Position numbers and translations under genes: made by a program. Source: Clostridiales bacterium (GTDB lineage Bacteria; Bacillota; Clostridia; Christensenellales; Aristaeellaceae). Taken from it: a stretch of 64,000 nucleotides of DNA. This document shows, one piece after another, positions 36,830 through 44,720 of the stretch; position 1 is the stretch's first letter, and every line of letters begins with the position of its first letter. The notes under the pieces were generated by a model. The model did not search any database and had not been told where the DNA came from. It worked only from the letters and a program-made list of their open reading frames with translations. The stretch lies in NCBI GenBank assembly GCA_015056325.1, contig SVGL01000012.1, forward strand, positions 18,399 through 82,398. The letters are read 5' to 3'.

Positions 36830-36929
36830 AATTCGGAATTAGGAATGCTGAATTCGCAATTGGGTTACTGCGACGGACTGCTGCGGATCAATTCAGAACT
36901 CACACGCTAAATTCCGCATTCCGAATCAT
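36830..36929. repeat. AT-rich inverted-repeat element
   Basis: GGAATGCTGAATT (36842-36854) and AATTCCGCATTCC (36910-36922) are inverted with one mismatch, flanked by further AATTCGGAATT-like words. It fills the gap between the GNAT and exporter genes. A short AATTCATAATTCATAATT stretch at 56051 is similar in style. It may be a small non-autonomous repeat. Confidence 0.45.
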
Positions 36930-37718
36930 TTACGTTCCCGTTGACCTGTAATGCTTCACCCCGATATACCAGATGCGCACCATGATGGCGAAGAAGGCCG
37001 CACCTGCCAGGGGCGTCAGGAAGTAGGCCCAGGTCGGCAGCTGCACCATCGCCTCGCCAATCACCCAGCTCACCGGCCAATGCATGCACATCGCAAAGGG
37101 CGCCAGGTAGGTGAACAGGAAGCGCAGCACACCGGGGTAGACGTCCATCGGGTACTGACAGGCGGTGCGTCCGCCGTAGGTGAGGATATTGACCATCTCG
37201 ATGGACTTGACGGAGAAGAAGCTCACCGTGGCCTCGATCATGAACAGGCCCAGCACCAGCAGCATGCTCCCCAGCACCACCTCCAGGAGGAGGAGGGCCT
37301 TCGTTAGCGTCCAGGCGATGTTCAGCCGGGCTCCCGCCACCAGCATGGCGATCACGCCCACGGTCGCGCCGCCGATACGCCGCGGATCCAGCTGGGACAC
37401 CATCACCTGCATAAGCAGCGGCCTGGGGCGCAATATCAGCGCATCAAACTCGCCCCGCTGCACGAACCACGGGAAGGACGTGATCCCGCGCCCGAACAGC
37501 TCCGTCAGCGCGAAGGTGGATTGCATGACGCCAAAGAAGAACATGATCTCCCCTGCGCCCCAGTGCCCAACGACCTTGAAGCGGCTCAGGAGCACCACCA
37601 CCGCCAGCATTTCGCCGGCGGTCATCACAAACTGGGCAATCACCTGCATCAGAAGGGACGCCCGGTACTGCATCGCGGATTTGAAGAGCATCTTCACCGC
37701 GTGAATCATGTATCGCAT
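36930..37718 (-). CDS. ABC-2 exporter permease (DUF990/COG3694 type)
   Basis: A 262-residue membrane protein with about six spans. It begins MRYMIHAVKMLFKSAMQYRA and contains LFGRGITSFPWFVQRGEFDA followed by ILRPRPLLMQV, characteristic of the uncharacterised DUF990 permeases. AGGGAGG lies 9 bases before the ATG at 37718. It is the third gene of an ATPase-permease-permease operon, 5 bp after the other permease. Such trios export unknown substrates. Confidence 0.8.
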   Translation of the reverse strand: MRYMIHAVKMLFKSAMQYRASLLMQVIAQFVMTAGEMLAVVVLLSRFKVVGHWGAGEIMFFFGVMQSTFALTELFGRGITSFPWFVQRGEFDALILRPRPLLMQVMVSQLDPRRIGGATVGVIAMLVAGARLNIAWTLTKALLLLEVVLGSMLLVLGLFMIEATVSFFSVKSIEMVNILTYGGRTACQYPMDVYPGVLRFLFTYLAPFAMCMHWPVSWVIGEAMVQLPTWAYFLTPLAGAAFFAIMVRIWYIGVKHYRSTGT

Positions 37719-37723
37719 AACCG

Positions 37724-38533
37724 TCAACCTCCCTGCACGATCAGGTTGTTCAGCTGACGATTCCACATGCTGCGGCCAATCCACCGCAGGATGAAGATCC
37801 ACCCTACCTGCACCGCCACGTTGAGAGCCCACTCCGGCAATGCAGCGCACTGCTGGTACATGCGGATGGGCGCGTCCAGCGCCTGGGCGAAGGGCTGGTA
37901 GCGGATGAGCAGTTGCAGCCTGTCGGGGAAGAGCGTCAGCGGGATCACATTGCCGGAGAAGGTCATCATCGTCAGGTTCAGGATGGCCGAAATGCCCCGC
38001 TTGTCCAGGGTCTTCATGGTCACCGCATCGATGATGGACATCATTTCGCAAAGGCACACGCAGCCGATCATCAGCGATGTGCCGAACTGGAGGAAGGACA
38101 AAACGCCATCCGGGGGCGCGATGCGCAGCTCTTTGGGGAGGACGAACTGGATCGCCAGCATGGGGATGAGGCGCATCATGGCGCCCACCAGGCGTCCGGC
38201 CACGTCGCGGGCCACCCAGAACCGGTGCTGATCCACCGGGCGCACCAGCATGTAGGCGATGCCGCCGGACATGATGAGGTTCCCCAGCTCGCCGTCGGCG
38301 GAGAACATCATGCGGAAGAACATCTGCTGCAGCCAGACGTAGGTGATGGTGGCCCGCAGCATGTCGGGGCTCTCCCCGGCGTACAGCGCGGTATAGAGGA
38401 AGATGTACACCAGCCCGAAGAACACCTGGGTCACCAGGCCTCCCAGAGCCGCTGCGCGGTACTGTGTCTCCATCAGCGCCCGCAGGCGGAAGACGGTGAA
38501 GTAAGGGCGCCATGATTTTAGCTTCATCATCAT
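37724..38533 (-). CDS. ABC-2 exporter permease (COG4587 type)
   Basis: A 269-residue permease with about six spans, starting with an ATGATGATG run (any could be used). AYMLVRPVDQHRFW and LRALMETQYRAAALGG recall COG4587 permeases that partner DUF990 proteins. The ATG overlaps the ATPase stop (ATGA). Export substrate unknown. Confidence 0.8.
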   Translation of the reverse strand: MMMKLKSWRPYFTVFRLRALMETQYRAAALGGLVTQVFFGLVYIFLYTALYAGESPDMLRATITYVWLQQMFFRMMFSADGELGNLIMSGGIAYMLVRPVDQHRFWVARDVAGRLVGAMMRLIPMLAIQFVLPKELRIAPPDGVLSFLQFGTSLMIGCVCLCEMMSIIDAVTMKTLDKRGISAILNLTMMTFSGNVIPLTLFPDRLQLLIRYQPFAQALDAPIRMYQQCAALPEWALNVAVQVGWIFILRWIGRSMWNRQLNNLIVQGG

Positions 38534-39501
38534 AGCTTCATCTCCCTGTACATGCGGGCGATGAGCTCGTCCACGTTCTGCTCCTTGAGGGTCATTTCCC
38601 TCACGCGTCCCGCGGAGAGCACACGGGGCAGCAGCTCGCTGGTGGGGGTGACGGCGGGCTCGTAGGTGAGGATGTAGGCGGAATCATCCTGCTTCACATC
38701 CGCAGGGAGATTTGCCATGTTGGGCGCCTCCTCGAACACCACCCGAAGTGTGTGCACGGTGTCATACTGCCTGAGCAGCGCGTCCAGCGCGCCGTCGTAG
38801 AGGAGCTTGCCGCGGCCCAGCACCATCACCCGGCTGCACAGGGCCAGCATGTCCTCCATGTCGTGGGTGGTGAGGAGGATGGTGGTGCCATTGCGCTGGT
38901 TCTCCTCCTTGAGGAAGGCGCGGAGCTTCAATTTGCTGACCGCGTCCAGGCCGATGGTGGGCTCATCGAGGAAGAGGAGTTTTGGGGCATGCAGCAATGA
39001 GCCGCACAGCTCCGCACGCATCCGCTGGCCCAGACTCAGCTGGCGCAGAGGGGCATTCAGGAATTCGCCCAGTTCGAGGGCGTCCACCAGAGCGTCGAGG
39101 CGCTTTTGCCAGGCAGCGTGGTCGATGTCGTAGATGTCCCGCAGGAGCAGGAAGGAATCCCGAATGGGCACATCCCACCACAGCTGCGTGCGCTGCCCGA
39201 ACACCGCGCCCAGGTGACGCACATGCTCCCTGCGGTTCTCCCAGGGGGTGCGGCCATCCACAGTACAGGTGCCGCTGGTGGGCGTGAGGATGCCGGTGAG
39301 CAGCTTCACGGTTGTGCTCTTTCCCGCGCCGTTGGGGCCGATCAGCCCGACCAGCTCGCCCTTTTCGATGGTGAAGGAGGCGTCAGAGAGAGCCTCAATG
39401 TGCTGCTTTTCCCGTTTCCACAGGCGGGAGATTCCGCCTGTTTTGAGCGCAGTGAAGCGGGTGTAGGTCTTGCTGAGCGACTGTGCTTCGATGAATGACA
39501 T
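38530..39501 (-). CDS. ABC-2 exporter ATP-binding protein (COG4586 type)
   Basis: A 323-residue ATPase: Walker A GPNGAGKST, signature QLSLGQRMRAEL, Walker B LLFLDEPTIGLD. The N-terminal insertion before Walker A (FTALKTGGISRLWKREKQHI) and the loop FGQRTQLWWDVPIRDSF are diagnostic of the COG4586 class. A C-terminal domain (about 245-323) follows. The ATG at 39501 has AGGAGG 8 bases upstream. An approximately 147-nt leader with a long hairpin precedes it. Confidence 0.86.
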   Translation of the reverse strand: MSFIEAQSLSKTYTRFTALKTGGISRLWKREKQHIEALSDASFTIEKGELVGLIGPNGAGKSTTVKLLTGILTPTSGTCTVDGRTPWENRREHVRHLGAVFGQRTQLWWDVPIRDSFLLLRDIYDIDHAAWQKRLDALVDALELGEFLNAPLRQLSLGQRMRAELCGSLLHAPKLLFLDEPTIGLDAVSKLKLRAFLKEENQRNGTTILLTTHDMEDMLALCSRVMVLGRGKLLYDGALDALLRQYDTVHTLRVVFEEAPNMANLPADVKQDDSAYILTYEPAVTPTSELLPRVLSAGRVREMTLKEQNVDELIARMYREMKL

Positions 39502-39547
39502 ATGTATGCCTCCTTGTCTTCCGAAGGATACTGAACCGCCGGAATGC

Positions 39548-39600
39548 AAAACAGCGCCATCTGAATGCGGATGGCTTATCCCGCAGTTCAGACAGCGCTG
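39548..39600 (-). promoter_or_regulatory. Structured leader hairpin upstream of the exporter operon
   Basis: On the minus strand CAGCGC (39600-39595) pairs with GCGCTG (39557-39552). Inside, TCTGAA pairs with TTCAGA and TGCGG with CCGCA. TTTT follows at 39551-39548. It lies within the transcribed leader, about 50 nt before the ATPase start, and looks like an attenuator-type terminator. Confidence 0.5.
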
Positions 39601-39654
39601 CAAAAGAGTTTGATAGGCTGCAGATGTCGTATTTTCGGATTAAATTGGGAACAC

Positions 39655-39683
39655 AGTATACACCCGCCGCCAGGCTCTGTCAA
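39655..39683 (-). promoter_or_regulatory. Promoter for the exporter operon
   Basis: On the minus strand TTGACA (39683-39678) and TATACT (39660-39655) are separated by 17 bp. Transcription would start near 39648. Confidence 0.75.
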
Positions 39684-39712
39684 TGTCCAATCTGGGAAAA
39701 ATCCAATTGCTC

Positions 39713-39741
39713 TTGCGTCGCCAACGGAAATGCGGTACAAT
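39713..39741 (+). promoter_or_regulatory. Promoter for the S24 regulator
   Basis: TTGCGT (39713-39718) and TACAAT (39736-39741) are separated by 17 bp, back to back with the exporter promoter. Confidence 0.6.
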
Positions 39742-39777
39742 AGCATCACCATCATATAAAGAAAGAGGTCGAAGACC

Positions 39778-40551
39778 TTGAGCCGACTCGGAGATTTGAT
39801 CCGCACCGAACGCGTGCGCGCGAAACTGACCCCTAAACAGCTTGCCAAGAAGTGCGGCGTGGCGGAGAGCTACCTCGTCGCCGTCGAAAAGGGCACCAAG
39901 ATCATCGCGGATGACCAGGCCCGCCGCATCCTCAAGGCCATTGGCCTGCGCGAGCAGACCGAGGCTGACTTCTCCCTGGATGACATCGCTGCCACCGTTG
40001 ACCTGGCCACCGTGGGCTCCCCCACCGCCAAGACGGTGGCACGTCCTGTTGCCAAACCCGAGCCCGAAGCCGAGCTGGTGGCCTCCACCGGGGGCCGTGC
40101 GCCCTCCGGAAGCAAGAACGTCTCCGATACGGAGGAGAAGAACGTGGGCGGCTCCATCTGGCTGGACGCCCTGACCAGCGTGCTCAAGCACGTGCCGGTG
40201 ATGAACGCCATCATGAAGCCCATCGACCACCGCCTGCTGCCCATCGTGGCCGGCAAGATCGAGGGCGCCAACCCGGACAAGGTGTTCTACTACCTCGTTC
40301 CGGACGACAGCATGCGGGGCTTCCGCGTGCACCAGGGCGATCTGGCCCTCATCGTGCCCGCCCACTCCCCCATCGACGGCGCGATCATGCTGGTGGAGTA
40401 CAACAACCACCGCTTCCTGCGCAAGGTGAAGAAGCTGGCGGACTTTACCGTGATCCTCCAGTCCTTCGACAAGGAGTACGACGCCGAGACCGCCCAGATC
40501 AACGAGTGCACCTTCATCGGCCGGGCAGCAAAGCTGGAGGTCACGCTGTAA
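39778..40551 (+). CDS. HTH-XRE / S24 (LexA-like) regulator
   Basis: A 257-residue protein starting with TTG (AAGAGGT about 10 bases upstream). An N-terminal XRE helix-turn-helix (LTPKQLAKKCGVAESYLVAVEKG) is followed by a Pro/Ala-rich linker (about 80-120) and a C-terminal S24 peptidase fold. The catalytic Ser lies in VPDDSMRGFRVHQGDLALIV and the Lys in NHRFLRKVKK. It could be a self-cleaving stress repressor, although a clear Ala-Gly cleavage site is not obvious. It is divergent from the exporter operon, which it may control. Its stop codon is the first base triplet of a dispersed repeat. Confidence 0.78.
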   Translation: MSRLGDLIRTERVRAKLTPKQLAKKCGVAESYLVAVEKGTKIIADDQARRILKAIGLREQTEADFSLDDIAATVDLATVGSPTAKTVARPVAKPEPEAELVASTGGRAPSGSKNVSDTEEKNVGGSIWLDALTSVLKHVPVMNAIMKPIDHRLLPIVAGKIEGANPDKVFYYLVPDDSMRGFRVHQGDLALIVPAHSPIDGAIMLVEYNNHRFLRKVKKLADFTVILQSFDKEYDAETAQINECTFIGRAAKLEVTL

Positions 40552-40635
40552 GGGGCGCTGCCCCCTACACCCCCGCCAAAGGGCCACAGGCCCTCTGGAC
40601 ACCCTTTTCGCGATTGAGTTGACTGCCTCCGGTTG
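40549..40635 (+). repeat. 87-bp stop-codon-anchored repeat, copy 1
   Basis: It begins with the TAA stop of the S24 gene, then GGGGCGCTGCCCC (hairpin GGGGC-GCT-GCCCC), a CCGCCAAAGGGCC...GGCCCTCTGG hairpin and CGCGATTGAGTTGA. It matches the minus-strand copy at 63869-63781 at about 90% by eye, which also begins at a TAA stop (infB). Confidence 0.8.
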
Positions 40636-40935
40636 CGGCTGCTTCCGCGAGGGAGTTGGCTTCATTCTACTGCTCCATGATTTGTGAAAGGACTGGTCCA
40701 TTATCTACGTCAGGGTAATGCCCTGAGCCCGTGCAATCCGCACACCGAAAGGATGACCCTTGTCTCAGCCGACCGGCTGGCAGCATGACGCTGCACCCAA
40801 TTCACCACGGAAAGGACAATGTGTTATATGTTGAACAAGAAAGAGGCCGTTGCGTAAACCGGGAGGTTTGCACTTTCGCCAGCCTCCCATTTCATTCACC
40901 CAATACAGAGAATGACGATGGAGAGGAATACAAAC
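40636..40935. other. 300-bp gap without a convincing gene
   Basis: It contains small inverted repeats (CAGGG-TAATG-CCCTG and GCAGC-ATGAC-GCTGC) and a 9-codon frame MLNKKEAVA near 40828 after GGAAAGGA. Nothing supports a real gene; it may be a leader for the RNHCP gene. Confidence 0.4.
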
Positions 40936-41361
40936 ATGAACCGCGAGAACAAGCGCAAGCAATACGACAAGCACTATTATCGCCACAACCCCTGCAATGA
41001 GACCTTCACCTGCAAATGCTGCGGACGGCTCTGCGTGCCCGAAGGGGCCGGGAGCGATCACCGCAACCACTGTCCCAACTGCCTGACCTCCCTCCACCTG
41101 GACATCGAGCCCGGTGACCGCGAGGCTGACTGCGGCGGACAGATGGAGCCCATCGCCGTATGGGTGCGAAAGGGCGGCGAGTGGGCCATCGTCCACCGGT
41201 GCCGCGTGTGCGGATGGATCTCCTCCAACCGCGTGGCCGCTGACGACAACCCCATGAAGCTCATGTCCATTGCCATGAAGCCCCTGACCAATCCGCCCTT
41301 CCCCCTGGAGAAGCTCGAGCAGATGACGGAAACCATGGGCTATGCAGGCAGCCTGCGCTGA
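40936..41361 (+). CDS. RNHCP-domain zinc protein
   Basis: A 141-residue protein with the RNHCP signature: FTCKCCGRLCVPEG followed by DHRNHCPNCLTSLHLD. Two further CxxC-type elements (DCGGQME, HRCRVCGWISSNR) suggest a second zinc site. The ATG at 40936 has GAGAGGAA about 8 bases upstream. RNHCP proteins are common in Clostridia and of unknown function, presumed nucleic-acid or ribosome linked. It stands alone with its own terminator. Confidence 0.78.
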   Translation: MNRENKRKQYDKHYYRHNPCNETFTCKCCGRLCVPEGAGSDHRNHCPNCLTSLHLDIEPGDREADCGGQMEPIAVWVRKGGEWAIVHRCRVCGWISSNRVAADDNPMKLMSIAMKPLTNPPFPLEKLEQMTETMGYAGSLR

Positions 41362-41377
41362 TCACCCCAACAACAAG

Positions 41378-41406
41378 GCCCCGGAGGATATACGTTCCTC
41401 CGGGGC
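41378..41406 (+). terminator. Terminator after RNHCP gene
   Basis: An 11-bp stem, GCCCCGGAGGA (41378-41388) with TCCTCCGGGGC (41396-41406), is followed by TGATTTATT. Confidence 0.65.
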
Positions 41407-41436
41407 TGATTTATTCTGTTTACGCTACATTAACCG

Positions 41437-41457
41437 TCACCGCAGCGCCTTCGACTT
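41437..41457 (-). repeat. Displaced copy of the last 21 bp of pyrI
   Basis: It is identical at 20 of 21 bases and in the same orientation as 42353-42373, the 3' end of pyrI including its stop codon. In the matching frame it still encodes ERKSKALR-stop. The two copies flank the secreted orphan gene 41519-42241. Confidence 0.7.
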
Positions 41458-41518
41458 CCGCTCTGCAGCGCGGAACCCCCTTTGCGGCGCTTGTCTCCAT
41501 ATGGCTGCTTACCGGTGG

Positions 41519-42241
41519 TCAGCCTACACCACCAGTGGTCAGGGTGATATCAAACACTTCGCCCGTCACAGCATTCACCATGACGATAAAGGAACGCTCC
41601 GGGTCTCCGAGGTACAAGCGCCACAGCCGCTGCCCATCGGAGGCTTGCAGCAGGTCGGGTTCATGCGTGTGATCTAGCAGGCGGATTTCTTCCTGCGGCA
41701 GATTGTACACAGCCTTGATGCCCGCATCCGCCAGGGCCATTACTTCCTCTGCAGGGAGATCCTCCGCTGTCGGTTCGATCCATTCAAAGGTCATTTCTCC
41801 GTGCTTCTCCGGCAACTCAATAGGCTCGTAGTCCTCCGGAAGGAAGTCCATCAGCATTTCATAGCTCAGGCGCACCATATTCAGCTGCCGCGCTCCCCAG
41901 CAGGGCGAATCCAGCATGTCAGACTGCCAAAACATCGGCTCCTGGTCGTCATGTGTCCAGCTGACCGTAGCCTGACCATCATCAATCTGCACTTCATACT
42001 CACCCACGATTTGTGTAGGCAAGTAAGCATGAGGCAGGTACAGGACGGCAGCGCCATCCTCTGTCATGGTGACATACGCAACGAACAAGCCCAAAAGGTC
42101 ATTGGTCAGGCCATACTTCTCCTTCAGCACGGAGACGGCAATGCGTTCAGCCTTCATTTGAGGACTAAGGACAACCTCCTCCGCCAGCACAACAGGGAAC
42201 GTCAGCATAAAAACCAGTAGCAGTATCAACATTCGCTTCAT
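41519..42241 (-). CDS. Secreted hypothetical protein with PepSY-like C-terminus
   Basis: A 240-residue protein with signal peptide MKRMLILLLVFMLTFPVVLAEE. The ATG at 42241 has AAAGGAG about 9 bases upstream. The body is acidic, and the C-terminal about 45 residues (RLWRLYLGDPERSFIVMVNA, then VTGEVFDI) look like a PepSY/YpeB-type repeat. No catalytic motif is seen. It lies between the two copies of the pyrI 3'-end repeat, downstream of the pyr operon in the same direction, so it may be an insertion at the pyrI end. Confidence 0.6.
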   Translation of the reverse strand: MKRMLILLLVFMLTFPVVLAEEVVLSPQMKAERIAVSVLKEKYGLTNDLLGLFVAYVTMTEDGAAVLYLPHAYLPTQIVGEYEVQIDDGQATVSWTHDDQEPMFWQSDMLDSPCWGARQLNMVRLSYEMLMDFLPEDYEPIELPEKHGEMTFEWIEPTAEDLPAEEVMALADAGIKAVYNLPQEEIRLLDHTHEPDLLQASDGQRLWRLYLGDPERSFIVMVNAVTGEVFDITLTTGGVG

Positions 42242-42352
42242 AGAGCGCTCTCCTTTCGATGCAAGACCATACAAGTCTTCCACCAAATAACGTTATTCCG
42301 CTGGTAAACACTGCATATGACAGAAGAATTTTCAATGTGTAACATTCCGGTC

Positions 42353-42373
42353 TCACCGCAGCGCCTTGGACTT
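42353..42373 (-). repeat. 3' end of pyrI: parental copy of the 21-bp direct repeat
   Basis: The last seven codons of pyrI, including TGA, form this copy; the second is at 41437-41457. A 3'-gene-end target with a duplicate beyond the cargo is the pattern left by site-specific integration. Confidence 0.65.
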
Positions 42374-42784
42374 TCTTTCCGCGTCGCAGAATTTGCAGCG
42401 GTACAGGCCCTTCGCCCGGTCCTTGAGGACGAAGTGCTGATCCAGCGCGCTTTCCACAGTGGTGATGCAGCGGGGATTCTTGCAGGTGATGACGTTGATG
42501 AGGTTCTCCGGCAGGGAGAGCTTCTTCTTCTCCACCAGATTGCCGTCGCGGATGATGTTGACCGTGATGCCGGGATCGATATAGCCCAGCACGTCCAGGT
42601 CCACATTGATGTCCGCGTCGATCTTGATGATGTCCTTGCGGCCCAGGGCATTGGAGCGCACATTGCGCATGTAGGCCACGGGGCAGTCCAGCTCGTCCAG
42701 CTTCAGGAAGCGGTACACGTCCATGCCGCGGCCCGCCTTGATATGATCCAGCACAATGCCGGAGTGGATGGAGTCGATGTTCAT
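42353..42784 (-). CDS. pyrI: Aspartate carbamoyltransferase regulatory chain
   Basis: A 143-residue PyrI. The N-terminal nucleotide-binding domain (AGRGMDVYRFLKLDELDCPV, RKDIIKIDADINVD) precedes the zinc domain with Cys ligands in TCKNPRCITT and YRCKFCDAERK. It binds CTP/ATP to regulate PyrB allosterically. It lies 3 bp after pyrB and is the last gene of the pyrC-K-D-F-E-B-I operon. Confidence 0.93.
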   Translation of the reverse strand: MNIDSIHSGIVLDHIKAGRGMDVYRFLKLDELDCPVAYMRNVRSNALGRKDIIKIDADINVDLDVLGYIDPGITVNIIRDGNLVEKKKLSLPENLINVITCKNPRCITTVESALDQHFVLKDRAKGLYRCKFCDAERKSKALR

Positions 42785-42787
42785 GCT

Positions 42788-43708
42788 TTACGCCTCCTTC
42801 TGCCAGTCGAGCAGCGTCTTGATCAGCGCCATGCGCACGAAGCGGCCGTTGCGCACCTGCTTGAAGTACACCGCGCGGGGGTCGTCGTCCACCTTCACGG
42901 AGATCTCGTTCACGCGGGGCAGCGGATGCAGGATGGACATGTCCGCCTTGGCAGTCTTGATCTTGTCGGGGTCGAGGATGTAAGTGTCCTTCAGGCGGAT
43001 GTAGTCGGCCTCGTTGAAGAAACGCTCCTTCTGCACGCGGGTCATGTAGAGCACGTCCAGCTCGGGCATGGCCTCCTCCATGGTCTCCACCTCGCGGAAG
43101 GGAATGCCCTTCTGACGCAGCTCATCGGTGATGTAGGCGGGCACCTTGAGCTCCGGCGGGGAGATGAGGACAAATTCGACGCCCTCGTAGCGGCTCATCG
43201 CGCCGATGAGGCTGTGCACCGTGCGGCCGAACTTGAGATCACCGCACAGGCCCACCACCATACCCGTCAGGCGGCCCTTCTCGCGGCGGATGGTCATCAG
43301 GTCGGTCAGGGTCTGGGTGGGGTGGTTGTGACCGCCGTCGCCCGCGTTGATGATCGGCACCATGCTGCGCAAGGAACCGGCCATGGGCGCGCCCTCCTTG
43401 GGGTGACGCATGGCGATGATGTCCGAATAGCAGGAGACGGTCTGGATGGTATCCATCAGGGATTCGCCCTTGGCAGTGGAGGAGGAATCGGCGCTGGAGA
43501 AGCCCAGAACGCTGCCGCCCAGGGAGAGCATGGCGCTCTCGAAGCTCAGGCGGGTACGGGTGCTGGGCTCGAAGAACAGCGTCGCCAGGATCTTGCCGCG
43601 CAGGGTTTCCTTGTATGCGTCCGGATCGGCGATCATCTTGTCGCCCAGGTCGAGGATGGATTCGATCTCCTCCACTGTGAAATCGGTAATGTCAATCAGG
43701 TGGCGCAA
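42788..43708 (-). CDS. pyrB: Aspartate carbamoyltransferase catalytic chain
   Basis: A 306-residue PyrB that makes carbamoyl-aspartate. The carbamoyl-phosphate loop [13 protein letters not shown] and [12 protein letters not shown] are intact. I place the start at TTG 43708 ([10 protein letters not shown]) because AAGGAGG lies 9 bases upstream and homologues begin at this point; the upstream ATG at 43732 lacks a ribosome site. It follows a palindromic element after pyrE and precedes pyrI by 3 bp, giving the E. coli-like holoenzyme. Confidence 0.94.
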   Translation of the reverse strand: MRHLIDITDFTVEEIESILDLGDKMIADPDAYKETLRGKILATLFFEPSTRTRLSFESAMLSLGGSVLGFSSADSSSTAKGESLMDTIQTVSCYSDIIAMRHPKEGAPMAGSLRSMVPIINAGDGGHNHPTQTLTDLMTIRREKGRLTGMVVGLCGDLKFGRTVHSLIGAMSRYEGVEFVLISPPELKVPAYITDELRQKGIPFREVETMEEAMPELDVLYMTRVQKERFFNEADYIRLKDTYILDPDKIKTAKADMSILHPLPRVNEISVKVDDDPRAVYFKQVRNGRFVRMALIKTLLDWQKEA

Positions 43709-43744
43709 GGGAAAGTACCTCCTTATTGTCATTGGTTGCAGAAC

Positions 43745-43874
43745 ACACCTCATCAGTCGCCCAAGGGCGACAGCTTCCCCTCAAGGGGAAGCCTTTGGGG
43801 CTGCGCTGCCAGCAGATAGGCCTTCCCCTTGAGGGGAAGGTGGATTCGCCATCAGGCGAAGACGGATGAGGTGT
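43745..43874. repeat. Palindromic intergenic repeat 2 (between pyrE and pyrB)
   Basis: Terminal inverted repeats ACACCTCATC (43745-43754) and GATGAGGTGT (43865-43874) are perfect. Inside lie GTCGCC/GGCGAC, CTTCCCC-TCAA-GGGGAAG, a mirrored CTTCCCC-TTGA-GGGGAAG and TTCGCC/GGCGAA. It ends 6 bp from the pyrE stop. Confidence 0.8.
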
Positions 43875-43880
43875 CCGTCC

Positions 43881-44537
43881 TTAGGCCTTTGCGCCGTTCA
43901 CGGCCAGGTAGTTCTTGATGCGCTGGACGTTCTCAGCGTTCTTCTCGTCCTGCTCCAGGTACTCGATGATGTCGTACACGTCCACCACGGAGTACACCGG
44001 GAAGCCGAACTCGTCCTGCACCTCGGCCATGGCAGACTTCTCGGTCTTGCCCTTTTCCTTGCGGTCCACCATGATAAAGGTGGCGGCGACCTTCACGCCC
44101 TCCAGATTGCCCAAAATGGCCATGCTCTCGCGGATGGCGGTACCGGCGGTGATGACGTCCTCCACGATGACGACCTCTTCACCGGCCTTGGGGACATAGC
44201 CCACGAACACGCCGCCCTCGCCGTGATCCTTGGCTTCCTTGCGGTTGAAGAAGAAGGGCACGTCAAGGCCCTGCTTGGACAGCGCCACAGCGGAGGACAC
44301 CGCGATGGAAATGCCCTTGTAGGCGGGGCCATACAGGACAGTGCGCTTGTTGCCGACCTTCTCCAGGTAGGCACGGGCGTAGAACTCGCCCAGCTTGGCG
44401 ATCTGGTCGCCGGTCTTGATGTCACCGGCGTTGATGAAGTAAGGGATCTTGCGGCCGGACTTGGCGGTGAAATCGCCGAACTTCAGCACGCCGGCATCCT
44501 CAAGGAACTTGATAAACTCATGCTTGTAGGCTTCCAT
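43881..44537 (-). CDS. pyrE: Orotate phosphoribosyltransferase
   Basis: A 218-residue PyrE converting orotate and PRPP to OMP. The PRPP motif VVIVEDVITAGTAIRESM and the FFNRKEAKDHGEGG loop are intact. GGAGA precedes the ATG. A palindromic element separates it from pyrB downstream and another from pyrF upstream, but the gene order and direction are those of one operon. Confidence 0.94.
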   Translation of the reverse strand: MEAYKHEFIKFLEDAGVLKFGDFTAKSGRKIPYFINAGDIKTGDQIAKLGEFYARAYLEKVGNKRTVLYGPAYKGISIAVSSAVALSKQGLDVPFFFNRKEAKDHGEGGVFVGYVPKAGEEVVIVEDVITAGTAIRESMAILGNLEGVKVAATFIMVDRKEKGKTEKSAMAEVQDEFGFPVYSVVDVYDIIEYLEQDEKNAENVQRIKNYLAVNGAKA

Positions 44538-44584
44538 TGTTATATTCTCCTTTTCTATGTCAGTTGTTCACTTTGCAGCGGAGG

Positions 44585-44712
44585 ACTTCCTCCGTCTTCG
44601 CCTGACGGCGAATCCACCTCCCTCGAGAGGGAGGCTAAGATACATGCTCCGTGCTCCAAAAGGCTCCCTCTCGAGGGAGGTGGCATCGCGCTTGCGCGAT
44701 GACGGAGGGAGT
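44585..44712. repeat. Palindromic intergenic repeat 3 (between pyrF and pyrE)
   Basis: Ends ACTTCCTCCGTC (44585-44596) and GACGGAGGGAGT (44701-44712) are inverted repeats with one mismatch. The core contains CTCCCTCGAGAGGGAG and CTCCCTCTCGAGGGAG around GCTCCAAAAGGCTCC. It ends 8 bp from the pyrF stop. Confidence 0.8.
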
Positions 44713-44720
44713 TCGTCCCC

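Noticed and set aside
36930..38513. A single 527-codon frame covering both exporter permeases
   Set aside because: Its first half is a shifted frame of the 37724-38533 permease (Arg/Pro/His-rich); only the part from the ATG at 37718 with AGGGAGG is a real protein.
40828..40857. Nine-codon leader peptide MLNKKEAVA
   Set aside because: There is a GGAAAGGA upstream but no regulatory codon run or terminator logic to support a leader peptide.
40765..41196. A 143-codon minus-strand frame over the RNHCP gene
   Set aside because: It is antisense to the clear RNHCP zinc protein and has no recognisable domain.
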